Below are positions 1 to 4,963 of a DNA stretch of 5,337 nucleotides, piece by piece. Source of the stretch: Candidatus Hydrogenedentota bacterium (GTDB taxonomy: Bacteria > Hydrogenedentota > Hydrogenedentia > Hydrogenedentales > CAITNO01); NCBI GenBank assembly GCA_007124105.1, contig SLFT01000319.1, positions 1 to 5,337 on the forward strand. The letters are read 5' to 3'. A model generated the notes under the pieces. The model made no database searches and was not told where the DNA came from. It saw only the letters and a program-made list of their open reading frames with translations. Position 1 is the stretch's first letter. Each line of letters starts with the position of its first letter. Position numbers and translations under genes: made by a program.

Positions 1-944
1 ACGCCGAGATACAGCATGAACGTGGAACAAGAGTAGCGCATCTTCTTCAAACGTGTGGGCGTGTACTTGCGCAATGTGCCCGGCTCAAACAACGTGCTCA
101 TGGCGTGGGCGAAATCTGCATTGATCACTACTACATCTCCCTGAACAGTTTCACCGTTTTCCAACAGCACCCCTTCAGCGCATCCGTGCTTAACCATTAC
201 CCGTTTTACCGGCGTCTCAAGATGAATTTCGCCGCCATGTTCCTCAATAACGCGGGCCATGGCCCGCGAGATTTCGGAGAGGCCGCCGCGTACATGCTCT
301 ATGCCAAACTCGTGCTCAATAAAGGGAATCATGGCAAACGCTGCCGGGCATTCCCAGGGAGACATACCAAGGTACTTGGTTTGGAAACAAAAGCAGGTGC
401 GCAAGATATCAGACTGATAATACCCCCGTAACACATCATAAACAGAGCGTCCCAAGGAGAGGTGGGGCAAGGCGCGCAGCAACGGGCCTGAATACATATC
501 GGAAAAATTCGAATAGGGTTTTTCGAGACAAGGCTTCATTGCTCGAAATCGCGCCGCCTCTCTTTTTAAGAAGCGATCAAATCCGGCTGCCTCGCCAGGG
601 AAGGCGTTGGCAATGCGGTCACGCATAATATCATGGTCGCGCGAGACATCGAGCGTTGCCTGACGAAACGCAAGGCGGTACATGGGCTCAAGTTGGGATA
701 TATCCAGGTAATCGGCGATGTTGCGTCCCGCTTCGGCAAACACCTCGTCGAGAATAAAACGCATCATAAGAAAGGTAGGGCCAATATCAAAGCGATAACC
801 ATCCATCTCGAAGCAACCATTACGCCCGCCCACCTGTGGCTGTTTCTCATAAACGGTCACCTGGAAACCGCGTCTGGCCAGCATCATGCCGGCAGTCAAA
901 CCACCTGGTCCTGCGCCAACAATCAAAACACGCTTATCACTCAT
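1..944 (-). CDS. CrtI/CrtN-type carotenoid (phytoene/diapophytoene) desaturase family FAD oxidoreductase, partial
   Basis: This is an open frame read on the minus strand from ATG at 944-942 and still open at the left edge (314 codons seen, about 60-65% of the roughly 490-510 residues usual for the family). The N-terminus MSDKRVLIVGAGPGGLTAGM is a Rossmann FAD-binding motif (GAGPGG, residues 10-15), with the ribose-binding Glu at about residue 33 and a VGGRNG segment near 38-43. YRFDIGPTFLMM (50-61) matches the conserved 'FDxGPT' segment of phytoene desaturases, and SCSTFMLYLGV near the right limit of the visible protein also resembles CrtI/CrtN. A GG-LSEISRAMARVIEEHGGEI segment matches the region that builds the substrate tunnel. 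Known role of the family: FAD-dependent desaturation or oxidation of C30/C40 carotenoid precursors at the membrane; isomerases (CrtISO) and other carotenoid oxidases share the fold, so the exact substrate is open. GAAGGA lies about 10 nt upstream of the ATG. It sits 71 bp downstream of the Rrf2-type regulator on the same strand. The C-terminal domain is outside the window. Confidence 0.88.
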   Translation of the reverse strand, partial: MSDKRVLIVGAGPGGLTAGMMLARRGFQVTVYEKQPQVGGRNGCFEMDGYRFDIGPTFLMMRFILDEVFAEAGRNIADYLDISQLEPMYRLAFRQATLDVSRDHDIMRDRIANAFPGEAAGFDRFLKREAARFRAMKPCLEKPYSNFSDMYSGPLLRALPHLSLGRSVYDVLRGYYQSDILRTCFCFQTKYLGMSPWECPAAFAMIPFIEHEFGIEHVRGGLSEISRAMARVIEEHGGEIHLETPVKRVMVKHGCAEGVLLENGETVQGDVVVINADFAHAMSTLFEPGTLRKYTPTRLKKMRYSCSTFMLYLG

Positions 945-959
945 CAGAGGGAGTTCCTT

Positions 960-1015
960 CCAACGCGCCGCCTGGGCGCCACAGATGTACGTGTGTTATC
1001 GGTCCAGGCGGTTGG
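960..1015. repeat. Long inverted repeat between regulator and desaturase genes
   Basis: CCGCCTGG at 968-975 and CCAGGCGG at 1004-1011 are perfect inverted 8-mers separated by 28 nt. An outer pair, CCAA (960-963) with TTGG (1012-1015), extends the stem around a CGCG bulge (964-967). As RNA of the minus strand it would form a GC-rich stem right after the Rrf2 stop codon, ending next to the desaturase ribosome binding site (GAAGGA, 955-960 on the plus strand). No T-run follows, so it does not look like a classical intrinsic terminator. Attenuator, RNA-processing or stability element, or operator are all possible (inference). Confidence 0.5.
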
Positions 1016-1453
1016 TTAAATCGTATAATCGAGGGCGCGGCAGCCTTCTTCCTGTTGTTGACGCCGGGCCAGTTCAGCCAGGCTCACTCGCTGCAGGCGC
1101 TCTTTCAGCGCTTCATTGGCGCCAACAAAAACCTCGCGAAGGGCGCACGATTTCGGGTCGGAGCGGCAATAGGTAACGTCCGAGCAATCAGCGATTTCTA
1201 TGGGGCCGTCGAGGGCTGTCACAATCTCTGCGAGGTCTATCGTTTCGGGGTTGCGCGCCAACACAAATTTGCCTTTGGCGCCCCTGATGGAAGTGACAAG
1301 GTTGGCGTTGCGCAATCGCGCCATCAACTGTTCGAGATAGGCTGCGGGCAGATTCTGACTCTCGGCAATGCTTCGTCCCGTTGCGCCGTCCGCGCTGCGG
1401 GCCAAGGCGATCATGGCGCGAAGTCCATATCTGGCTCTTGTGGATAGTTTCAT
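1016..1453 (-). CDS. Rrf2-family transcriptional regulator with three clustered cysteines
   Basis: The 145-residue protein begins MKLSTRARYGLRAMIALA, the hallmark start of Rrf2/IscR proteins. I therefore chose ATG 1453-1451 over a TTG at 1528 (25 residues longer, overlapping the upstream stop) and an ATG at 1468. No strong Shine-Dalgarno is visible for any of them. Residues about 25-66 form the winged helix-turn-helix (ATGRSIAESQNLPAAYLEQL, then LVTSIRGAKGKFVLAR with the wing). Cys90, Cys96 and Cys103 (C-x5-C-x6-C) sit where IscR, NsrR and RsrR ligate an iron-sulfur cluster. The IscR His ligand, three residues after the third Cys, is Arg here, so the fourth ligand would differ. By family knowledge it is probably a dimeric DNA-binding sensor of redox, iron or nitric oxide. 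It lies 71 bp downstream of the beta-barrel gene and 71 bp upstream of the desaturase, so it may control one or both (inference). Confidence 0.92.
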   Translation of the reverse strand: MKLSTRARYGLRAMIALARSADGATGRSIAESQNLPAAYLEQLMARLRNANLVTSIRGAKGKFVLARNPETIDLAEIVTALDGPIEIADCSDVTYCRSDPKSCALREVFVGANEALKERLQRVSLAELARRQQQEEGCRALDYTI

Positions 1454-1524
1454 AATAACCGGTATCATATCCCATGCCCCCGGCGGCGCGCAACATCGTA
1501 AGGTCTGCGAGAACCAGTACCGCC

Positions 1525-2808
1525 TCAAAAATACAGGCTTACTTGCGCCAAAACGCTTCGCGGCGAGGCGCCGTATTCACTGCGCAACCGACCGCGGCGC
1601 GGGGATGCGCCCCAAGGTACGAAAGCATGAAACGCCATAGTGGTGGTTTGCGACGCAATCCAGGTGAGGGACGGCGACGCCAGGCCTGAACCATCGCGCA
1701 GGCTTCCGAGAAGCAGGAAACCGCCGGTTACGGTATCGGTAATTGGATAGGACGCCTGAAGCGCCATGCCGTGTTGGCCAAGGATTTGGCTATCGCCGCG
1801 CATGTATCGTTCCACAAACTGGCGGTCACGAAACCGACGGGTCGCATCGCCCGCATTTTTCAGCCCGAAACCGGAGTAGTGATATTCGCCCAATACGGTA
1901 AGTCCGCGACCCACGTCAAAGGTATGCGATGCGCCAAGCACCAGCTTTTCCGTCACCCGTTTGCCGCCAAACAGGCCGGCGTCGGCGCGACGTTCAGGCG
2001 TATGGAAAAACGCCAGCTCGCCATGAACCGCGGCATCGCCCACCACGGCGGACATAACAAGCGCGAACATGGCGTCGCGCCCGCGTTTGCCGACAATGAT
2101 TTCACCGTCAATCTCGCCGACATACCCGCGAAAACGCGCCAACAGCGCCGAGGCGTCCCACCGATTGCCAAAGACAGCGACCATTTCGAGCGAACTCAAG
2201 GCGGTAGTCTGGTATTCGATGCGCAATGCGTCCACGCCGCGCCGCCATTCACGGTCCACCTCGACCGGCGAAAAGGGCGCGAACACATCCACCGCGCTGA
2301 ATATCATGCCCCGTCCAAAACCGATGGCCTGCCGACCGGCGGTGATGGTTCCCCAGTCACGACGTATCTGCACACGGGCGCGATCAATCTCATGGCGCCA
2401 TGCGAAACGCTCCCTGTCTCGTGCCAGCTGCCAGTCCAGGGTCGCAATGCGCCACGGGGCGGGCGCAAAAGCGGCCAATGCGTCGCCGCCCATGCCTGCC
2501 GCGCCGCCAGGCGTGTTGTGTCGTGCCCGGTGCTCATAGGCTACTTCGGCGGTAACGCTGTCGCTGAGCCGCATTGTTAAATCAAGACGCGCCCTGGCAA
2601 GGCCAGTCAAACGATAACGCTTGGGGAACAACCACGCGTCATCGGGATTGTAGTCTCCATGCCCTGTCAGTTTCAGTGTGGTTTGCAGTTCCCCATAACG
2701 ACCAGTGTCAGGATCATGCCACAACTCGAGGGACCACGCGGGAATTCCAGCGCAGACCAACAGCACACAACCCACGAGCCTTATACGTATGGCGGTGTTT
2801 GTACACAT
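1525..2808 (-). CDS. Outer-membrane beta-barrel (porin-like) protein of unrecognised family
   Basis: The 427-residue protein has an N-terminal Sec signal: basic residues (RIR), the hydrophobic segment LVGCVLLVCAGIPAW, and probable cleavage near residue 26 (AWS/LE). Much of the rest shows alternating polar/hydrophobic stretches rich in aromatics and arginine, separated by Gly/Asp turns. It ends AQVSLYF, and a terminal Phe preceded by an alternating strand is the classic BAM recognition signature. The most distinctive segment is residues 154-197, including ITAGRQAIGFGRGMIFSAVD and then FSPVEVDREWRRGVDALR, which resembles conserved blocks in uncharacterised proteobacterial-type barrel proteins. 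I cannot name a family or a substrate. Its length suits a 16-18-strand barrel. ATG at 2808 has GGTGA about 8 nt upstream. It lies 116 bp downstream of the Hyi-like gene and 71 bp before the Rrf2 regulator, all on the same strand. Confidence 0.82.
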   Translation of the reverse strand: MCTNTAIRIRLVGCVLLVCAGIPAWSLELWHDPDTGRYGELQTTLKLTGHGDYNPDDAWLFPKRYRLTGLARARLDLTMRLSDSVTAEVAYEHRARHNTPGGAAGMGGDALAAFAPAPWRIATLDWQLARDRERFAWRHEIDRARVQIRRDWGTITAGRQAIGFGRGMIFSAVDVFAPFSPVEVDREWRRGVDALRIEYQTTALSSLEMVAVFGNRWDASALLARFRGYVGEIDGEIIVGKRGRDAMFALVMSAVVGDAAVHGELAFFHTPERRADAGLFGGKRVTEKLVLGASHTFDVGRGLTVLGEYHYSGFGLKNAGDATRRFRDRQFVERYMRGDSQILGQHGMALQASYPITDTVTGGFLLLGSLRDGSGLASPSLTWIASQTTTMAFHAFVPWGASPRRGRLRSEYGASPRSVLAQVSLYF

Positions 2809-2873
2809 GTTATTTCACCAGGGTTTAAGCGCGGCGCATCCCGTCAAACTGTAAAAACTGGACGCGTCTGCGA

Positions 2874-2891
2874 GATGCGTGTTCGCGCATC
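2874..2891. other. Small hairpin in the gap between Hyi-like and barrel genes
   Basis: GATGCG (2874-2879) and CGCATC (2886-2891) form a perfect 6-bp stem with a 6-nt loop. It lies 33 nt past the stop of the Hyi-like gene. Read on the minus strand, the nearest T-run (TTTTT) is about 16 nt further on, too far for a textbook terminator. The adjacent GACGCGTC (2861-2868) is a separate 8-bp palindrome. Weak terminator, RNA-processing site or chance are all possible. Confidence 0.3.
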
Positions 2892-2924
2892 ACTTGCCGG
2901 GCCTTCGAGAATCTTGATCTGACG

Positions 2925-3812
2925 CTATACCATACATATCTCAATTGCCTGGCGCAGCGAGGCAAGTCCATCGCGCCGACGCGGCGCAAACTCGTGCGCA
3001 AAATATCCGTCGAACCCGGTATCGGCGATGGCCTCGCTGATGCGTCGGTAGTTCAGTTCCTGTGTTTCGTCAATCTCATTGCGGCCCGGTACGCCCGCCG
3101 TGTGGAAATGACCGATGTAGTCCATGTTCTCCTGGATGGTGGCAATGATATCGCCTTCCATTACCTGCATGTGATAAATGTCGTAGAGCAGTTTGAATCG
3201 CGGCGCATCCAGCTGTTTCGCCAGTTCCACGCCCCAGGCCGTATGATCGCATTGGTAATCCGGGTGGTTGCGTTTGCTGTTAAGCAGTTCCATAAACAAG
3301 GTGATATCGAGTGATTCCGCCAGGGGAAGAATCTTTTCCAGGCCGCGCGCGCAGTTTGTTATCCCCTCTTCGTCAGAAATACCGCGACGATTGCCGGAAA
3401 AGACAATCATATTATGGAGTCCCGCCTCGGCAAGTTTCGGCATGAGCTCCTTCGAGCGCTCAATAAGCGCGTCGTGATTGTCCAATGTGTTCCAGCCGTC
3501 GGACAGGCCGCTCGGGCCGTTTGCCATGGTGCAAGTCAGACCATGCTTCTGCACCACGGGCCAGTCGTCTTCGGAAAGCAGGTCTATGCCTGCCAGCCCC
3601 ATGGCCGCCGCCTCACGGGCCAGTTCGTCCAGTTCCAACCGTCCGAAGCACCATCGGCACACTGCCTGCTTTAACCGGCCCTTGCGCGCGTCAACAGTCG
3701 TCGGGACCGGAACCTCTTCCGCCCGGGTCTCTCCCGTGGTAAGCGCGGCGCCCGAAGCCGCGGCAAATGTTGTCAGTGCGGCGCGCCGCGTCATGGCATT
3801 ATTCGTCGTCAT
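2925..3812 (-). CDS. Tat-exported hydroxypyruvate-isomerase-like TIM-barrel protein (sugar isomerase/epimerase superfamily)
   Basis: The protein has 295 residues from ATG 3812, chosen because AAGGAGG (3819-3825) sits 6 nt upstream; a longer frame from TTG 3836 would run through that Shine-Dalgarno. The N-terminus holds a twin-arginine signal, MTRRAALTTFAAASGAA (R9-R10), with probable cleavage after TRA near residue 31. The rest is the Xylose-isomerase-like TIM barrel (AP_endonuc_2 fold). Its block MELLNSK (Glu175), KLLYDIYHMQVMEGDI (Asp211, His214), IGHFHTAGVPGRNEID (His235) and NYRRI, ending GFDGYFAHEFAP (Glu274), closely follows the order in E. coli Hyi, whose two Glu residues are catalytic. 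Hyi interconverts hydroxypyruvate and tartronate semialdehyde in the cytoplasm. The Tat signal predicts export here, so the substrate may instead be a sugar or polyol (inference). It ends with TAG at the length expected for the family. Confidence 0.9.
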   Translation of the reverse strand: MTTNNAMTRRAALTTFAAASGAALTTGETRAEEVPVPTTVDARKGRLKQAVCRWCFGRLELDELAREAAAMGLAGIDLLSEDDWPVVQKHGLTCTMANGPSGLSDGWNTLDNHDALIERSKELMPKLAEAGLHNMIVFSGNRRGISDEEGITNCARGLEKILPLAESLDITLFMELLNSKRNHPDYQCDHTAWGVELAKQLDAPRFKLLYDIYHMQVMEGDIIATIQENMDYIGHFHTAGVPGRNEIDETQELNYRRISEAIADTGFDGYFAHEFAPRRRDGLASLRQAIEICMV

Positions 3813-3818
3813 GACAAT

Positions 3819-3825
3819 CCTCCTT
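3819..3825 (-). promoter_or_regulatory. Strong Shine-Dalgarno for the Hyi-like gene
   Basis: The minus strand reads AAGGAGG, 6 nt before ATG 3812. It is nearly the full anti-SD complement and decides the start against the upstream TTG (3836) and ATG (3833). Confidence 0.8.
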
Positions 3826-3846
3826 GGTTGCATCAACTACCTGCGA

Positions 3847-3874
3847 AGTATATCACATCAGTGGATTCAGACAA
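3847..3874 (-). promoter_or_regulatory. Candidate sigma70 promoter for the Hyi-like gene
   Basis: On the minus strand, TTGTCT (plus 3869-3874, 4/6 to consensus) is followed after 16 bp by TATACT (plus 3847-3852, 5/6), with an extended -10 TGn directly before it. The predicted start is near 3840, giving a leader of about 27 nt that includes the AAGGAGG. The same promoter could serve the downstream barrel, regulator and desaturase genes if there is readthrough (inference). Confidence 0.5.
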
Positions 3875-3900
3875 ACACCTCTCTCAACGCTGTTCCACGG

Positions 3901-3944
3901 CTGCAATAAACGGTTTGCAGGGTTTCGGCGGCGTTTCCCTGCAA
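3901..3944. repeat. Overlapping CTGCAA / TTGCAG(GG) inverted repeats in the divergent intergenic region
   Basis: CTGCAA (3901-3906) can pair with TTGCAG (3915-3920), and TTGCAGGG (3915-3922) can instead pair perfectly with CCCTGCAA (3937-3944). The middle arm is shared, so the two hairpins exclude each other. The set lies about 27 bp upstream of the -35 of the minus-strand promoter. It could be a cluster of three operator half-sites for a regulator, or a structural element. There is no transcript evidence. Confidence 0.4.
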
Positions 3945-3958
3945 TGAGAACTACGTTG

Positions 3959-3974
3959 CCTTGTTCAGACAAGG
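3959..3974. other. Short perfect hairpin
   Basis: CCTTGT (3959-3964), loop TCAG, ACAAGG (3969-3974). There is no T-run on either side. It may be a palindromic protein-binding site or chance. Confidence 0.2.
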
Positions 3975-4168
3975 TGGTGGGACTGCCTGCGTATCAAGAC
4001 AAATCGAAGGCGGCGATCTAGCAAAGCGCCTGAAATGGCGTGCGATGTGCGGGCGCGGCAGAAATCTTGTGAGATATGCGGGCAGCCTATGCGCATACAT
4101 CGTAGACGCGTGAGACAGAAATCAACAACAAGTGTAATTGCGCTTCAGAATCCAACGATAAAGTGAGC
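3975..4168. other. Intergenic stretch without a recognisable gene
   Basis: This is part of the 491-bp divergent gap between the two outward-facing genes. I see no open frame with a ribosome binding site and protein-like sequence. The only notable element is a 10-bp palindrome, TATGCGCATA, at 4088-4097. The stretch becomes A/T-richer towards its right end, leading into the promoter. Confidence 0.5.
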
Positions 4169-4213
4169 AAAAATATAAATGCGCTTGACACCACAAGGAA
4201 AGTATGATATAAT
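4169..4213 (+). promoter_or_regulatory. Exact-consensus sigma70 promoter with extended -10 and A/T-rich upstream element
   Basis: TTGACA (4185-4190), a spacer of exactly 17 bp (4191-4207) and TATAAT (4208-4213) match the housekeeping consensus at all 12 positions. TG at 4205-4206 adds an extended -10. AAAAATATAAAT (4169-4180) just upstream looks like an UP element. The predicted start is 4219-4221, leaving a leader of about 84 nt before the lipoprotein start. An inverted repeat, AATCTG (4211-4216) with CAGATT (4247-4252), overlaps the -10 and could be an operator (weak). Confidence 0.9.
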
Positions 4214-4221
4214 CTGTCTGA

Positions 4222-4269
4222 ATGTTATCACTTGTTTGGTGGACAGCAGATTGCGTGAATCCGACATAG
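4222..4269 (+). other. Possible near-leaderless upstream ORF (leader peptide)
   Basis: ATG at 4222, one to three bases from the predicted transcription start, opens a 15-codon frame MLSLVWWTADCVNPT that ends with TAG at 4267-4269. It is out of frame with the lipoprotein gene and ends 34 nt before it. It has no room for a Shine-Dalgarno, so it would have to be read leaderless. Two adjacent Trp codons recall attenuator leader peptides, but I see no clear terminator/antiterminator pair after it. It may be chance. Confidence 0.2.
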
Positions 4270-4289
4270 GTTCGTGTGAGAACAGCAAC

Positions 4290-4295
4290 AGGAGG
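4290..4295 (+). promoter_or_regulatory. Shine-Dalgarno for the lipoprotein gene
   Basis: AGGAGG lies 8 nt before GTG 4304 and supports the non-ATG start. No competing ATG lies in frame nearby. Confidence 0.8.
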
Positions 4296-4303
4296 ATAGC
4301 TGC

Positions 4304-4963
4304 GTGAAAAAGGTAAAACGGAAATTGTGTTTTAGGGGGGGGGGGGCAAACACGTGTGGTGTATGTGTTAGCATAGGGATTGTTGTCTTGCTCGCTGGGT
4401 GTCCGGAAGAGATACCGCTGGATGTAGTGGCTGGCAAGGGGTGTTGTTGCCCCGCAGATACTGGGGGCCTGTGCAAGTGCGTTGATGACGAATATGGGCG
4501 CGCATGTATTTCGGTGCTGCCGATTTACATAGAGGATCTTTCAACATTAAGACCGGGGCGTATTGTCACCGCAGAATTCAAGGGGGGCGACGACTTGGAT
4601 CAGGTATTTCCAACAGAAGGACAAGAATGGCACGAGCATTGCCCGTCTGATTGCGCCGATTATTGTGCCCTCCATGGCTATGAAGACGAGACCGGGATCT
4701 GTTATGTGCTCGTCCATAATCGCAACAGGGTATACGTTTCGGACGTCTACGGCTATTCAGACGCAGACGAAAATTACCTTATGCAGGCTGACAGCCCGTG
4801 GGAGGAAAAATTCCACAGCAAATACCACTATTTTTCGGTGGACCCGCGCTTTCCCATTCCTGAGATAGAGGAGGATGAAGTCCGTATTATCGCCAAGCGT
4901 GATGGCGCTTTTCAGCCCGAGGTGATAGGGGAAAATTACGCGTTATTTGAGGACAGCTACTAG
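4304..4963 (+). CDS. Cysteine-rich putative lipoprotein of unknown function, with poly-G tract in its signal peptide
   Basis: The 219-residue protein starts at GTG 4304 (AGGAGG 8 nt upstream) and is driven by a consensus promoter. A basic n-region (KKVKRK), then a hydrophobic stretch (VCVSIGIVVLLAGC) with lipobox LAGC and lipidated Cys33, predict a type II signal peptide. At 32 residues it is longer than usual, because 12 G's (4335-4346) insert R-G-G-G-A between the n- and h-regions. The mature part is acidic and carries two Cys clusters: Cys47-48-49, 57, 59, 68, and Cys113, 117, 121, 133 (C-x3-C-x3-C-x11-C). They could form disulfides or bind metal. I recognise no domain. Other than Pro after the lipidated Cys (PEEIPLD), nothing suggests a sorting signal, so inner or outer membrane is undecided. 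The frame stops at TAG 4961-4963 but stays open after it (see 4964-5337), so the gene may be longer and interrupted. Confidence 0.78.
   Translation: MKKVKRKLCFRGGGANTCGVCVSIGIVVLLAGCPEEIPLDVVAGKGCCCPADTGGLCKCVDDEYGRACISVLPIYIEDLSTLRPGRIVTAEFKGGDDLDQVFPTEGQEWHEHCPSDCADYCALHGYEDETGICYVLVHNRNRVYVSDVYGYSDADENYLMQADSPWEEKFHSKYHYFSVDPRFPIPEIEEDEVRIIAKRDGAFQPEVIGENYALFEDSY
4335..4346 (+). repeat. 12-G homopolymer inside the lipoprotein signal-peptide coding region
   Basis: Twelve consecutive G's span codons 11-15 of the lipoprotein frame. The length shown keeps the frame open. Losing one G gives a stop at TAG 4374-4376 and gaining one gives a stop at TAG 4369-4371 (window numbering). Tracts of this kind slip during replication and are known phase-variation switches in surface genes of several pathogens. 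Sequencing error in the tract length is the main alternative. Confidence 0.9.

Noticed and set aside
105..431. 108-codon plus-strand open frame
   Set aside because: It is antisense to the desaturase frame, whose FAD and phytoene-desaturase motifs run through the whole interval.
836..1447. 203-codon plus-strand open frame
   Set aside because: It is antisense to the desaturase start and the Rrf2 gene, which have clear family motifs; its own translation has no motifs and no ribosome binding site.
1454..1528. Longer TTG start for the Rrf2 regulator
   Set aside because: The family starts with M-[KR]-L-[ST]-x-[KR]-x-RY-[AG]; the extra 25 residues have no counterpart and would begin inside the upstream stop codon.
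1771..2580. 269-codon plus-strand open frame
   Set aside because: It is a shadow of the beta-barrel gene, which has a signal peptide and a C-terminal Phe strand; the antisense translation is not protein-like.
2809..2924. Separate promoter for the barrel gene (TTGACG near 2840)
   Set aside because: No acceptable -10 lies 16-18 bp downstream of the TTGACG on the minus strand.
3813..3836. Longer TTG start for the Hyi-like gene
   Set aside because: It would translate through the AAGGAGG sequence that serves ATG 3812, and adds nothing to the Tat signal.
3478..3909. 143-codon plus-strand open frame across the Hyi-like gene start
   Set aside because: It is antisense to the Tat signal and TIM-barrel coding region; Arg/Ser-rich and without a Shine-Dalgarno.
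3959..3974. Hairpin as an intrinsic terminator
   Set aside because: It has no T-run and no gene ends next to it on either strand.
4228..4476. 82-codon minus-strand open frame over the lipoprotein start
   Set aside because: It includes the antisense of the G-tract (poly-Pro), has no ribosome binding site, and opposes a gene with a consensus promoter and lipobox.
4961..4963. TAG as pyrrolysine
   Set aside because: No pyl genes or known Pyl-protein homology are visible, and another gene in the window uses TAG as a normal terminator. Kept only as a check under the amber finding.
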